Shown here piece by piece: positions 52,914 to 62,280 of a DNA stretch of 64,000 bases. The translations under genes and the position numbers were made by a program. The notes beneath the pieces are model-generated. The model was not told the origin of the DNA. It worked only from the letters and a program-made list of their open reading frames with translations, and did no database searches. Where the stretch lies: assembly GCF_014268755.2 (NCBI RefSeq), contig NZ_CP077093.1, positions 4,948,001 through 5,012,000 on the forward strand, given 5' to 3'. Within the stretch, counting starts at the first letter, position 1; every line of letters starts with the position of its first letter. This stretch comes from Pseudomonas vanderleydeniana (GTDB taxonomy: Bacteria; Pseudomonadota; Gammaproteobacteria; Pseudomonadales; Pseudomonadaceae).

Positions 52914-53819
52914 ATGCTCAACTACCGGCAATTGCATTACTTCTGGGTCGTGGCCAAGACCGGCAGCATCGTCCGTGCCTGCGAACAACTGAACCTCACC
53001 CCGCAGACCATCAGCGGCCAGATCAGCCTGCTGGAACAGAGCCTGGGCGTCGAGCTGTTTCGCAAGGCCGGACGCCAGCTGGAACTGACCGAGGCCGGGC
53101 GCCAGGCCCTGCCCTACGCCGAGCAGATGTTTCAACTGGGCAACGAACTGCAGGCGACGCTGCAGGCACAGCCCAAGGAGCAACCCTTGCCGTTTCGGGT
53201 CGGGGTGGCCGACGTGGTGCCCAAGTCCATCGTCTACCGGCTGATCGCCCCGACCATGGAACTGGACGAGCCGATCCGCATCACCTGCCGCGAGGACAAG
53301 CTCGAACGCCTGCTGGCAGACCTGGCGATCCAGCGCCTGGACCTGGTGATCTCCGACAGTCCCATGCCAACCCATCTCGACATCAAAGGTTATAGTCAGA
53401 AACTCGGGGAATGTGGCGTGAGTTTCTTTGCCACTCAAGCGCTGGCCGAACGTTATGACGCCCCTTTCCCGCAGTGCCTGCAAGGTGCGCCGCTGCTGAT
53501 TCCCGGACAGGAAACCGTGGTCCGCAGCCGGTTGTTGCGCTGGCTCGCCGAACAGCAGATCCAGCCAAGGATCGTCGGCGAATTCGATGACAGTGCCTTG
53601 ATGCAGGCATTCGGCCAATCCGGCAGCGGCTTCTTCGTCGCTCCGAGCGTGATCGCCGATGAGGTCTGTCGCCAGAACGACGTCAGGCTGATGGGCCAGA
53701 CCGACGCCGTCAGCGAGTCGTTCTATGCGATTTCGGTGGAGCGCAAGATCAAGCACCCCGGCACGCTGGCGATCACCGAAGGGGCTCGCCGCGAGTTGTT
53801 CATGGGACCCGGCGCCTAG
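52914..53819 (+). CDS. nhaR: LysR-family regulator NhaR
   Basis: A 301-residue LysR-type regulator with the NhaR-specific N-terminus MLNYRQLHYFWVVAKTGSIVRACEQLNLTPQTISGQISLLEQSLG and effector domain LPFRVGVADVVPKSIVYRLI. In E. coli NhaR answers sodium and turns on the NhaA antiporter. No nhaA gene is adjacent here; the neighbour is terC. The start at 52914 matches the family; a longer in-frame extension is not supported. It ends 4 bases inside the convergent MFS gene. Confidence 0.93.
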   Translation: MLNYRQLHYFWVVAKTGSIVRACEQLNLTPQTISGQISLLEQSLGVELFRKAGRQLELTEAGRQALPYAEQMFQLGNELQATLQAQPKEQPLPFRVGVADVVPKSIVYRLIAPTMELDEPIRITCREDKLERLLADLAIQRLDLVISDSPMPTHLDIKGYSQKLGECGVSFFATQALAERYDAPFPQCLQGAPLLIPGQETVVRSRLLRWLAEQQIQPRIVGEFDDSALMQAFGQSGSGFFVAPSVIADEVCRQNDVRLMGQTDAVSESFYAISVERKIKHPGTLAITEGARRELFMGPGA

Positions 53820-54970
53820 GCCGTTACGGTCTTCGAATCGGTCGTCATCAAGGCCATCGCCAGCAGGATCGACATCAGGATCAGCGCTGCGGCAGCGAAG
53901 CCGAGCCCCGTCAGGCCGACACTGTCGATGACTCGGCCGCCGATCACCGCGCCGAGGCCGATGCCCAGGTTGGCCCCGGCGATGTTCAGCGAAGCGGCAA
54001 ACGCCGGCGCCTGGGGCGCCACCTTCATCAGGCGGACATGGCTGACCAGGAACAATGCCGCCTGGGTGATCCCCCAGACCGCCAGTGCCGCCGCCAGCCC
54101 GGGCCACGAATTGATGTTCGGCATCACCGCCACCAGTGCGGGAATCATGAACGCACAGAACACCATCGAGGCGATCAGTGGCTGGCGGTCGACCATGCGC
54201 CCACCCAAGGCGTTGCCGAGCAGGCCGACCGCCCCGAACGCCATCAGGCACCAGCCCACCACCGTACCGTTGAAGCCGGCCAGCCGTTCGAGGATATCGG
54301 CGAGGTACGTGTAGGCGGTGAACATGCCGCTGAAGATCAGGATCGACAACAGTACATGGCCAAGCATCAACGGACTGCGCAGGATGCCGAACTGCGAGCG
54401 CAACGAAACCTGCTTGAGGTGCAGGCGGGTCGCCGGCAGGAAGCGCCAGAGCAGCAGCGCCTTGAGCAACGCGACCACCGCCAGGATCGTGAATGCCATA
54501 CGCCAGCCCCAGGCATCTCCGACCAGCGTGCCCACCGGAATGCCGAAGACCGTAGCACAGACGATGCCAAAGCCGATCTTTTCGATCGCCCTGCCGGCAT
54601 GGTCCGGGCCGACGATGTCCACTGCCGTTTCACTGGCCAATGCCCAGAACACCGGCAGGCCCAAGGCTGGCAGCAGGCGAGCCACCGCCATGACCCAGAT
54701 GTTCGGGGCCAGCGCCGCCACGGTATTGGCCACCCCGAAGATCACCAGGATGCTGATGAACAGCCGCCGCCGCTCGAAGCGGGCGAAATAGGCGGTCAGG
54801 AACGGACCGAAGGCCGCCACGGTAAAGGCGAACAGGGTCACCAGCAGACCGGCCTGGGGGATGCTGACCTCCAGGTCGCGGGCAATGGCGGGCAGCAGCC
54901 CGACGATCACGAATTCCGTGGTCAGCACGGTAAAACCGGCGGCCGAAAGCAGCAGGATGGCAAGGAACAT
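53816..54970 (-). CDS. MFS efflux transporter (AraJ/YdhP-type)
   Basis: A 384-residue major facilitator protein with twelve helices, of the DHA1 drug/arabinose exporter group. The N-terminal TTEFVIVGLLPAIARDLEVSIPQAGLLVTLFAF is characteristic (TEF-x2-GLLP), and ASETAVDIVGPDHAGRAI and FGIPVGTLVGDAWGWR lie in the middle. It exports sugars or small toxic compounds by proton antiport. It is convergent with nhaR (4-base overlap). No regulator is adjacent. Confidence 0.92.
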   Translation of the reverse strand: MFLAILLLSAAGFTVLTTEFVIVGLLPAIARDLEVSIPQAGLLVTLFAFTVAAFGPFLTAYFARFERRRLFISILVIFGVANTVAALAPNIWVMAVARLLPALGLPVFWALASETAVDIVGPDHAGRAIEKIGFGIVCATVFGIPVGTLVGDAWGWRMAFTILAVVALLKALLLWRFLPATRLHLKQVSLRSQFGILRSPLMLGHVLLSILIFSGMFTAYTYLADILERLAGFNGTVVGWCLMAFGAVGLLGNALGGRMVDRQPLIASMVFCAFMIPALVAVMPNINSWPGLAAALAVWGITQAALFLVSHVRLMKVAPQAPAFAASLNIAGANLGIGLGAVIGGRVIDSVGLTGLGFAAAALILMSILLAMALMTTDSKTVTA

Positions 54971-55165
54971 GGAGACTCCAGAAAACGACAGCGCCAGCGA
55001 TAGCCCGAGGGCTCACTGGAAGGAGGGAAATGAGGATGAACGATTGTAACAGACTGGATATGACAATGAGTAATGCGGTGTCGCGATGGCCTGGGCTCCC
55101 ACAGGTACACACCCGTGAGAGCCGGACTCACCGATACGGCGGACCGCCGCGAGTGTGGTGATCGA

Positions 55166-55675
55166 TCAGAACGCGCCCATGTAGTCGCGCTTGCCGATTT
55201 CCACGCCATTGTGGCGCAGGATCGCGTAGGCGGTGGTCACGTGGAAGAAGAACTGGGGCAGGCCATAGGTCAGCAGGTACGACTGGCCGCTGAAGCGCTT
55301 CTCTTTCGGCGTGCCAGGGCGGGTGACGATCTCGATGCCTTCCTTGCCGTCGACCTGGGCCGCGCCGATGCTGTCCAGGTGCGCCAGGGTCTTGGCGATC
55401 AGGGCCTGCAGTTCGGCGAAGGTGGTCTCGCTATCCGGGTAGGACGGTACCTCGATCTCCGCCAGGCGCGAGGACACGCCCTTGGCGAAATCGACGGCGA
55501 TCTGCACCTGGCGAACCAGCGGGAACATGTCCGGGGCCAGGCGGGCCTGCACGAATACGCTCGGGTCGATGCCCTTGGCCGTTGCATGCGCCTCGGCCTT
55601 GTTCAGGACATCACTCAGGGCATTGAGCATTTGCTTGAAAACCGGGATGGAAGCGGCGTACAGGGAAATGGTCAT
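55166..55675 (-). CDS. DUF1993-family protein
   Basis: A 169-residue soluble protein of the DUF1993 family, with a four-helix bundle of the DinB type predicted (ASIPVFKQMLNALSDVLNKAEAHA, LPQFFFHVTTAYAILRHNGVEIGKRDYMG). The His in FFFHVTTAY is conserved. It starts MTISLYAASIP at 55675. Relatives have no known reaction. It is divergent from the yceH-type gene. Confidence 0.88.
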   Translation of the reverse strand: MTISLYAASIPVFKQMLNALSDVLNKAEAHATAKGIDPSVFVQARLAPDMFPLVRQVQIAVDFAKGVSSRLAEIEVPSYPDSETTFAELQALIAKTLAHLDSIGAAQVDGKEGIEIVTRPGTPKEKRFSGQSYLLTYGLPQFFFHVTTAYAILRHNGVEIGKRDYMGAF

Positions 55676-55804
55676 GGGGTTCTCACAATGAAAATGGCAG
55701 GAGTGCAGCCGACCGATTATAGCCAGAGCCGGTCGCATTGCTGCTTGTCTTTTTGCGTTGCGAGGCCCTAGGCTAGCGGCTTCCAATGCATAGGGAACCG
55801 CACC

Positions 55805-56455
55805 ATGAGCACCGAGCAAGAGACTTCCGTCGAACAACCACAATTGAACAGCACGGAAATCCGCATCCTGGGCTCGCTGATCGAGAAACAGGCCACCAGC
55901 CCGGAAACCTATCCGCTGACCCTCAACGCCCTGGTGCTCGCCTGCAACCAGAAAACCAGCCGCGAACCGGTGATGAACTTAAGCCAGGGACAGGTCGGCC
56001 AGAGCCTTCGGGCACTCGAAGGCCGGGGTTTTGCCCGCCTGGTGATGGGCAGCCGGGCCGACCGCTGGGAACAACGGGTCGACAAGGCCCTGGAGCTGGT
56101 GCCAGCCCAGGTGGTGCTGATCGGCCTGCTGTTCCTGCGCGGCCCGCAGACCGTCAACGAACTGCTGACCCGCAGTGGTCGCATGCATGACTTCGAAGAC
56201 ACCGAGCAGGTGCTGCATCAGCTGGAGCGCCTGATCGCCCGCGGGCTGGCGCTGCTGATTCCACGCCAGGCCGGCCAGCGGGAGGACCGCTATACCCACG
56301 CCCTGGGTGACCCAGCGGATATCGAGGCGATTCTCGCCGCCCGCCAGCAGGCCCCGGAGCGCACGGCCGGCGGTGCGGTGTCCGCGGAGCGCATCGAGGA
56401 GCTGGAAGCGCGTATAGCGGCGCTGGAAGAGCGGCTGGCCCGGTTGGAGCAGTAG
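55805..56455 (+). CDS. YceH family (UPF0502/DUF480) protein
   Basis: A 216-residue protein of the YceH family with two winged-helix domains ([42 protein letters not shown]) and a C-terminal coiled coil ([21 protein letters not shown]). The family is widespread and uncharacterised in most species. The ATG is close to a poor ribosome site. It stands alone. Confidence 0.93.
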   Translation: MSTEQETSVEQPQLNSTEIRILGSLIEKQATSPETYPLTLNALVLACNQKTSREPVMNLSQGQVGQSLRALEGRGFARLVMGSRADRWEQRVDKALELVPAQVVLIGLLFLRGPQTVNELLTRSGRMHDFEDTEQVLHQLERLIARGLALLIPRQAGQREDRYTHALGDPADIEAILAARQQAPERTAGGAVSAERIEELEARIAALEERLARLEQ

Positions 56456-56485
56456 CACTGAGAGGCCCGCCGGCGATGCACGGTG

Positions 56486-56522
56486 AGTCGGTGGGCCTCT
56501 TCGCGGGCAAGCCACGCTCCCA
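56486..56522. repeat. Half REP-like sequence
   Basis: TCGGTGGGCCTCTTCGCGGGCAAGC then CACGCTCCCAC (given in two parts) is a single REP-type half with the GCGGGCAAGC core. No inverted partner was found. Confidence 0.5.
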
Positions 56523-56601
56523 CGGGACGCTCCCAAGGGAAGGTGGCGCACACGAATGGCGTGTATGACCGTTTGCCCGGCCGACTTTCACAAGGTCAGC
56601 G

Positions 56602-57420
56602 TCAGGATCGGGCGAACGCCACCGCTTTCTGGAACTGCTCCTCGGTCGGCCGTACGCCGGTGTAGAGCACGAACTGCTCGAGCGCCTGGATCGCGATCAC
56701 TTCAAGACCGGTGATCACTCGCTTGCCCTGCTCCCGGCCACGCACGATCAACGGTGTCTCCGACGGAATCGCCACGACGTCGAACAGAATCCCGGCCGCA
56801 TCCACCGCTGCCGGCTCGAATGCCAGCTGCCCGGCCTCCGGGCCGCCGTCCATGCCCACCGGCGTGACGTTGACCAGCATCTGCGGGCGCAACCCACCCA
56901 GCTCGGCCTGCCACTGATACCCGCAGATCGCCGCCAGCGCCCGGCCAGCGGTTTCATTGCGGGCCACGATCACGCCGTGGCGATAACCGCCATCGCGCAA
57001 GGCCGAAGCCACGGCCTTGGCCATGCCGCCACTGCCACGCAGGGCGAAGGTGGTGTCCTTGGGTACCGCATGGGTTTCGAGCAACTGGGCGATGGCGATG
57101 TAGTCGGTGTTGTAGGCCTTGAGGTGACCCGTCGTGTTGACGATGGTGTTGATCGACTGGATCGCCGCTGCCGAAGCGTCCAGCTCGTCGACCAGGGCGA
57201 TGCAGTCCTCCTTGAACGGCATCGACACACCGCAGCCGCGGATGCCCAGCGCGCGGATGCCGCCGACGGCGCCCGGCAGGTCCTGGCTGCTGAAGGCCTT
57301 GTAGTAGAAGTTCAGGCCCAACTGCTCGTAAAGATGATTATGAAAGCGCAGGCCGAAATTGCCGGGACGCCCAGACAACGACATGCACAGCTGGGTATCC
57401 TTGTTCGGGTTCATCTGCAT
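56602..57420 (-). CDS. Shikimate 5-dehydrogenase-like protein (SDH-L/YdiB type)
   Basis: A 272-residue member of the AroE superfamily. Landmarks are the N-terminal SLSGRPGNFGLRFHNHLYEQLGL, the substrate site GCGVSMPFKEDCIALVDEL with the catalytic Lys, INTIVN and the Rossmann part LRGSGGMAKAVASAL. The usual Asn-Thr motif and spacing match the shikimate dehydrogenase-like (HI0607-type) branch rather than AroE proper, so it probably reduces a dehydroshikimate-like substrate in a side route. AGGAG lies seven bases before the ATG. It is unlinked to other shikimate genes except the DAHP synthase 33 kb away. Confidence 0.9.
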   Translation of the reverse strand: MQMNPNKDTQLCMSLSGRPGNFGLRFHNHLYEQLGLNFYYKAFSSQDLPGAVGGIRALGIRGCGVSMPFKEDCIALVDELDASAAAIQSINTIVNTTGHLKAYNTDYIAIAQLLETHAVPKDTTFALRGSGGMAKAVASALRDGGYRHGVIVARNETAGRALAAICGYQWQAELGGLRPQMLVNVTPVGMDGGPEAGQLAFEPAAVDAAGILFDVVAIPSETPLIVRGREQGKRVITGLEVIAIQALEQFVLYTGVRPTEEQFQKAVAFARS

Positions 57421-57688
57421 GTTTCATCTCCTGAGGGGTACTTTCGGATAAACGGGATTAGCCATACACCCCGCTTTTCGCTGATCATAAGGAAAGGCTG
57501 CAAGGCTCTGGCGCAGGCATCGCAGAACTGTAGAAGGACTGTAAGGAAGCGCCGCCCCGAACCTTACACAAAATTTACTCAGCGGCGTCGAAGATTTTCC
57601 GAAAGCCGCTGTCATAGAAGTATCCCCGCGACAGTTCTTGAGTCTATTGCAGACAACAAGCGCTGGGGTTGGAACCCGAGGAATAATC

Positions 57689-58039
57689 ATGATGCGTACA
57701 ATTCCCAAGATAGCCTTGCTCGTTGGTGCACTCGCTGTCGCAGGCCAGGCCTCCGCCCACGGCGGTGGTGGCTGGGTAGGTCCTGCCTTGTTGGGCGGCG
57801 TGATCGGCGGAGCCATTGTCAGTTCGGTGGTTTCGAGCCCCCGTCCTGTATACGTCCAGCAGCCTGTGTACGCACAGCCAGCACCGGTTTATGTCCAGCC
57901 GGCGCCGGTCTACGTGCAACCTGCCCCTGTCTATGCGGCACCACCTCCTCCACCGGTGGTGGTCTACGGCGGTGGCGGCTACTACGGTCGTCCGGTGTAC
58001 TACGGTCACCCCCATTACGGTTACGGCCCACGCTGGTAA
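57689..58039 (+). CDS. Secreted Gly/Pro/Tyr-rich repeat protein
   Basis: A 116-residue protein with a signal peptide (MMRTIPKIALLVGALAVAG, cleavage near ASAHG). The mature part has a GGGGW start, a hydrophobic glycine-zipper-like stretch (GPALLGGVIGGAIVSS), three repeats of YVQPAPV, a proline run and a Gly/Tyr/His tail (YGGGGYYGRPVYYGHPHYGYG). Such low-complexity proteins occur at the cell surface. A GAGGAAT ribosome site precedes two adjacent ATGs. Function unknown. Confidence 0.8.
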   Translation: MMRTIPKIALLVGALAVAGQASAHGGGGWVGPALLGGVIGGAIVSSVVSSPRPVYVQQPVYAQPAPVYVQPAPVYVQPAPVYAAPPPPPVVVYGGGGYYGRPVYYGHPHYGYGPRW

Positions 58040-58056
58040 CCCTACGGCAGAATACC

Positions 58057-58083
58057 CAGGCCCCGTTCGCAAGACGGGGCCTG
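58057..58083 (+). terminator. Hairpin after the Pro/Tyr-rich protein gene
   Basis: CCAGGCCCCGT and ACGGGGCCTGG pair over 11 bases around a 5-base loop, 17 bases after the stop. Only a short TTCGTT follows. Confidence 0.65.
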
Positions 58084-58306
58084 GTTCGTTCCGGTCGACG
58101 AAAACCTGCACGCGCCACGATTCTCGTCTGAATTTCAGAGGTAAAGGTCGCAGCCAAGACAGCAATCCCACACCGATGGCGCATGATAAGGCTGCCGACT
58201 GTCGCATCGAGCACGCCTTTCACATCGCTGTCATATTTGTGCCACCGCCCGGCTGCAAGATCGATCTATCGTCGAGGGCTTCTCCCTATAAGAACAAGGA
58301 CGAATC

Positions 58307-58501
58307 ATGCCAACGCAAAATCCGCATCGCTCCGCCGGCCTCTGCACTTCCAGCAAGGTCTATAGCGCCCTCACCGAACTCAAGCAGCTCGAAGGCCACC
58401 GCACGGCCAAGTTCCTCTCGCTGCTGACCGAGAACCTGGTGCGCAAGGGGCTGTTGAATGAACAGGAAGTGGTGCACATGCTGGACCAGGTGGTCGACTG
58501 A
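58307..58501 (+). CDS. Small conserved-looking protein, 64 aa
   Basis: A 64-residue soluble protein with an AAGGA ribosome site. It is rich in helix formers (SSKVYSALTELKQLEGHRTAKFLSLLTENLVRKGLL) and ends LNEQEVVHMLDQVVD. No family is recognised with certainty; sequences like this occur widely in Pseudomonas as hypothetical proteins. Confidence 0.6.
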   Translation: MPTQNPHRSAGLCTSSKVYSALTELKQLEGHRTAKFLSLLTENLVRKGLLNEQEVVHMLDQVVD

Positions 58502-58702
58502 TCCGGCAGGCACATCGCCTCGAGTGAATGACACACCTCGCGCCAGCACAGCGCCGAGGACACCTCACCGCACTCGCCCATCCCGGGAAAAGGGCTCACC
58601 CGGGCCTGGACTTGATTCTGTCAATGTCCACTATCGAGCACAGTGATTTTTCCCACGACCGTCATCACCGTAAGGTAGCTCCATAGATTGATGGAGGTAC
58701 TT

Positions 58703-58885
58703 ATGCCCAAGGTTCAGATCATGTCCGTTATCGGTAGCGCCGTTCCCGCCTCGCTCAGGGAGCTGGGGTTGCTTGCCTGCTGGTACCTGGTTCGCGACGG
58801 CGTGACGATCAGCGGCCCCCTGACCTCCTTGCCAGCGGCCAAGGCCCTGTCCGAACGCATGGACCTGCATGCCCTCGGCGCCTGA
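58703..58885 (+). CDS. Small conserved-looking protein, 60 aa
   Basis: A 60-residue protein starting MPKVQIMSVIGSAVPASLRE with GGAGG five bases before the ATG. It has one Trp-Tyr motif (CWYLVRDGVTISGP) and a helical end. A rho-independent terminator follows after 46 bases, so it is a complete one-gene unit. Function unknown. Confidence 0.6.
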   Translation: MPKVQIMSVIGSAVPASLRELGLLACWYLVRDGVTISGPLTSLPAAKALSERMDLHALGA

Positions 58886-58931
58886 CCGCCCACCGACTTC
58901 CCGAAACGTGCGTTGCTCCGCACAACCCCTT

Positions 58932-58957
58932 GCCCGCACCTGGTTGCGGGCTTTTTT
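58932..58957 (+). terminator. Rho-independent terminator
   Basis: GCCCGCA (58932-58938) pairs with TGCGGGC (58945-58951), followed by TTTTTT. It ends the 60-residue protein gene. Confidence 0.9.
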
Positions 58958-58968
58958 ATGGCTGGCGT

Positions 58969-59529
58969 TCAGCTGCGCTCGGCCTGGACACTGTTGATCT
59001 GGGTACGATGCCCCAGCTTCTGCAGGCGCTTGTCCAGTTCGATCATCACCACGCGGTCCGAACGCCCACTTTCCAGTTCGTCGATCAGCACGTTGGCGAC
59101 CTTGCGTAGTTCATGAATGATGAGAATGCGGTCGTCATTCAAATCCTGCTTGTGGGACTCGAACAGCCGGAGCAGAAAGTCCTCGAGATTGCGCTGATAG
59201 CGATGCCGGTCCGAAGCACGCAGGTGAGCGAGGCTGGCGGTGATGCGCCCAAGCAGCTCCAGTATTTCCAGCCCGAAATAATGCAGGCGTCGGGCATACC
59301 CCACCTCGCGCTCGCGCTGGCGCCGACGCTCGGCCTGGAACTCCTGCTTGCGCTGGATCGCCGGAACGGCAATCGCCACCATCAATCCGACGATAAGTCC
59401 CACGGCCTGAATCCAACCATATAGATCAGCGGATTTCGGAAAAAACGAAACCGCCAGCAGCAGCACCGCCACGATACCCGCCCATATCACCATGGACAGG
59501 TAATCTCTGCTGAAAGAAATCTTTGGCAT
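58969..59529 (-). CDS. Membrane protein of unknown function with cytoplasmic helical domain
   Basis: A 186-residue protein with two N-terminal helices (MVIWAGIVAVLLLAVSFF and WIQAVGLIVGLMVAIAVP) and a long charged helical domain (KQEFQAERRRQREREV; SHKQDLNDDRILIIHELRKVANVLIDELESGRSDR). The layout, a short membrane hairpin followed by a helical cytoplasmic part, is seen in several unassigned pseudomonad proteins. GGAG lies nine bases before the ATG. No partner gene is near. Confidence 0.7.
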   Translation of the reverse strand: MPKISFSRDYLSMVIWAGIVAVLLLAVSFFPKSADLYGWIQAVGLIVGLMVAIAVPAIQRKQEFQAERRRQREREVGYARRLHYFGLEILELLGRITASLAHLRASDRHRYQRNLEDFLLRLFESHKQDLNDDRILIIHELRKVANVLIDELESGRSDRVVMIELDKRLQKLGHRTQINSVQAERS

Positions 59530-60104
59530 TACTCAACTCCTGAAGTCCGGAAAGCGTCGATTTCGGTAATACGCGCCGATGCTAATCGCTGTTCGCAACA
59601 GACACCATTACATGTCAATAGCGATACATGACGGAGCCTTCAACACTCAGGGAAACCCTTAGAAGCCAATTGATTCATAAGGATTTTTCACCATTTTATG
59701 AACTTGACAAATGCCCTTGGGGAGTTCGTGACGACATGCCTGCGTCAATTCGCTGAAACCTGCGAAATAAAGGCCTTGGACCGATACAACGGCTGTCATC
59801 TCTACGCTACCATATGTCTTATGGCCAGTACGGACCCCAGGGTCCAGCGCCAGGCAGCCAAGGCACGTCTTCCGGGTTCTCCGGGCAGCCCATGCAGTGA
59901 CTGAATCCAACCAGGGATCGGACAGGAATCGGGAAGTTCAAGCCGGTAACTGGAATGAAATCGATACGAAATTAAATTTTGTGTCAGTTACGTCCACTAT
60001 CTGCAGAGCTATGGCAACTTTCCGGGCTATATTCATCAAAAGTAACGCTTTTTCAAGAAAAGCCCGTTGCCAACGGTTTATCCATTTTTAGCGAGTCCAT
60101 CCGC
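59530..60104. other. Long intergenic stretch before pbpG
   Basis: These 575 bases have a lower GC content than the flanks. Short open frames on both strands around 59660-59910 have neither good ribosome sites nor recognisable products. The pbpG promoter must lie in the right half. I see no RNA gene or repeat. Confidence 0.45.
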
Positions 60105-61040
60105 GTGAACATTCGTCATTCCATCCTCGGCCTTTTTTTCGTTCTGGCCGGCACCGTTGCCACTCCCCTTGCGCAGGCGCGTGAAACCACCCAGGCCCCT
60201 CGCGACACCAGCCACCTGCAAGTCGCCTCCGGCAGCGCCCTGCTGATCGACCTGCAGACCAACAAGACCCTGTACTCCAGCAATCCCGACGTGGTCGTGC
60301 CGATCGCCTCGGTGACCAAACTGATGACCGCCATGGTGGTGCTCGACGCCAAGCTGCCCATGGACCAGTACATCTCGGTGAACATCAGTGACACGCCGGA
60401 AATGAAAGGCGTGTTCTCCCGGGTCAAGCTCGGCAGTGAGCTGCCTCGCAAGGAAATGATGCTGATCGCCCTGATGTCGTCGGAAAACCGCGCAGCCGCC
60501 AGCCTGGCGCATCACTATCCGGGCGGCTACGCGGCGTTCATCGCGGCGATGAACGCCAAGGCCAAGTCGCTGGGCATGATCAACACCCATTATGTCGAGC
60601 CGACCGGATTGTCGATCCACAACGTCTCCACCGCCCGTGACCTCAGCAAGCTGCTGATGGCGGCCCGTCACTACCCGATGCTGAGCGAGCTGAGCACCAC
60701 CAAGGAAAAGACCGTGGCGTTCCGCAAGCCCAACTACACCCTGGGCTTTCGTAACACCGACCATCTGATCAACAAGGACAGCTGGAAGATCAAGATCACC
60801 AAGACCGGCTTCACCAACCAGGCCGGCCACTGCCTGGTGCTGGTCACCGAGATGGGCAACCGCCCGGTCGCCCTGGTAATCCTCGATGCGTTCGGCAAGT
60901 ACACCCACTTCGCCGACGCCAGCCGGATCCGCAACTGGATCGAGACCGGCAAGGGTGGCAACGTCCCGGACGTGGCCCTGCGCTACAAGGCCGACAAGAA
61001 CCTGAAGGGCCGCCAGGCGGGCGAACAGGCCGCAAAGTAA
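60105..61040 (+). CDS. pbpG: D-alanyl-D-alanine endopeptidase (PBP7/8-like)
   Basis: A 311-residue periplasmic low-molecular-mass penicillin-binding protein that cleaves peptidoglycan cross-links. The signal peptide ([20 protein letters not shown], cleaved near AQARE) starts at a GTG, position 60105. The three active-site motifs are present: SxxK in IASVTKLM, SxN in MSSENRAA and KTG in [11 protein letters not shown]. An earlier in-frame ATG at 59979 would give a 42-residue extension without a signal sequence and is rejected. Normal length for PbpG. A GGCCCGG-TCCT-CCGGGCC hairpin at 61054-61071 follows. Confidence 0.93.
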   Translation: MNIRHSILGLFFVLAGTVATPLAQARETTQAPRDTSHLQVASGSALLIDLQTNKTLYSSNPDVVVPIASVTKLMTAMVVLDAKLPMDQYISVNISDTPEMKGVFSRVKLGSELPRKEMMLIALMSSENRAAASLAHHYPGGYAAFIAAMNAKAKSLGMINTHYVEPTGLSIHNVSTARDLSKLLMAARHYPMLSELSTTKEKTVAFRKPNYTLGFRNTDHLINKDSWKIKITKTGFTNQAGHCLVLVTEMGNRPVALVILDAFGKYTHFADASRIRNWIETGKGGNVPDVALRYKADKNLKGRQAGEQAAK

Positions 61041-61053
61041 CCACTGATGAGCC

Positions 61054-61071
61054 GGCCCGGTCCTCCGGGCC
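61054..61071. terminator. Hairpin between convergent pbpG and GGDEF genes
   Basis: A 7-bp perfect G/C stem with a 4-base loop lies in the 35-base gap between the two convergent stops. No T-run is present. It may end both transcripts. Confidence 0.5.
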
Positions 61072-61075
61072 GCAT

Positions 61076-62056
61076 TCAGCCGCGTTGGCGTTTGAGTGCC
61101 TGTTTATGCGCGTACATCGCCTTGTCGGCGTCCGCCAGGATGTCTGCGACCGTGTCATGGCGATGCGGGTCATATTCGATCTGCCCCACGCTGAAGCGAA
61201 TGTCATAACCCCGCTTCTGCCCTGAATTGCGCTCGGCCAGGGTATGACGCAACCGCGCCATGATCATCTCGACCTGAACATGATCGGAACCGGTGAGCAG
61301 TACCACGAATTCGTCGCCCCCCAACCGGCCGATCACATCGCTTTCGCGAAACACGATGCGCAATACATCGGCAAAGTTCTTCAGCGCCCTGTCGCCTTCG
61401 GCATGGCCATACACATCGTTGATCTGCTTGAAGTCGTTGAGGTCGAAGAACATCAGCGAGGCCGGCTTGCCCATCCGTTTGCACACGCTCAGTCCCTGGG
61501 TGGCCAGGGCTTCGAAGCCGCGACGGTTGGACAACAGGGTCAACTCGTCCATGGTCGCCATCTGTACCGCCACCAACTCCTGCTCAGCCATCTGTGCCAG
61601 GTCGCGCAATAACGAGCGCTCCTCGTCACTCAAGATCCGCGGCTTGGTGTCGATCAGGCACAGGGTACCCAGCTTGTTGCCATCCCCTACCGTCAGCGGA
61701 CAACCGGCATAGAAACGAATGCCCGGGGCACCCGTCACCAGTGGATTGTCATGAAACCGTTCGTCTTCTTCCGCATTCGAGATCGTCAGTACCTGATCAC
61801 CCAGAATCGCATGACCACAGAACGAAATATCTCGCGGTGTCTCACTGGCGGTGAGCCCGACGCAGGACTTGAACCATTGCCGGTTCTCATCGACCAGGCT
61901 GACCAGCGCGATAGGTACGTCGAACAGACGCTTGGCCAGGCGGGTCAGACGATCGAAACGCTCCTCGGGCGGAGTGTCGAGAATATTCAGCGAGCGCAGC
62001 TTTTCCACACGGGCCGTTTCATTGGCAGGTTTTTTCGGCGCTAACATCACAGACAT
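61076..62056 (-). CDS. GAF-GGDEF diguanylate cyclase
   Basis: A signalling protein of about 326 residues. A GAF domain spans about residues 15-150 (LFDVPIALVSLVDENRQWFKSCVGL, SFCGHAIL, APGIRFYAGCPL) and a GGDEF domain the rest, with the intact active site RLGGDEFVVLL and DLNDFKQINDVYGHAEGD. It should make cyclic-di-GMP under the control of a small molecule bound by the GAF part. No RxxD inhibitory site precedes GGDEF by the usual five residues (ESDVIGRLGGDEF). ATG 62056 is one of three close starts (62077 and 62047 are also possible). Confidence 0.93.
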   Translation of the reverse strand: MSVMLAPKKPANETARVEKLRSLNILDTPPEERFDRLTRLAKRLFDVPIALVSLVDENRQWFKSCVGLTASETPRDISFCGHAILGDQVLTISNAEEDERFHDNPLVTGAPGIRFYAGCPLTVGDGNKLGTLCLIDTKPRILSDEERSLLRDLAQMAEQELVAVQMATMDELTLLSNRRGFEALATQGLSVCKRMGKPASLMFFDLNDFKQINDVYGHAEGDRALKNFADVLRIVFRESDVIGRLGGDEFVVLLTGSDHVQVEMIMARLRHTLAERNSGQKRGYDIRFSVGQIEYDPHRHDTVADILADADKAMYAHKQALKRQRG

Positions 62057-62280
62057 CCCAGGCTTGCGATCATGCAAGCGTAGACAATAAATGAGCCGCT
62101 ACAACGCAATGGACCGTGTAAATTTGCGAGTGTTCTTTCCCGCGAACACCGTGGCGCACCCGATGACCGGCTGCCGGCCCCACGCCCTGTGACCCGCCGC
62201 ACAACCCGACGCCCAAGCCTGGGCGCAGTTGGCGCGAACGGTCATACTCGGCCTCCGCCATCACCGTACAGGATGTCCCC

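Noticed and set aside
59659..59910. Overlapping short frames on both strands before pbpG
   Set aside because: No ribosome site, no family features, and mutually overlapping; treated as intergenic.
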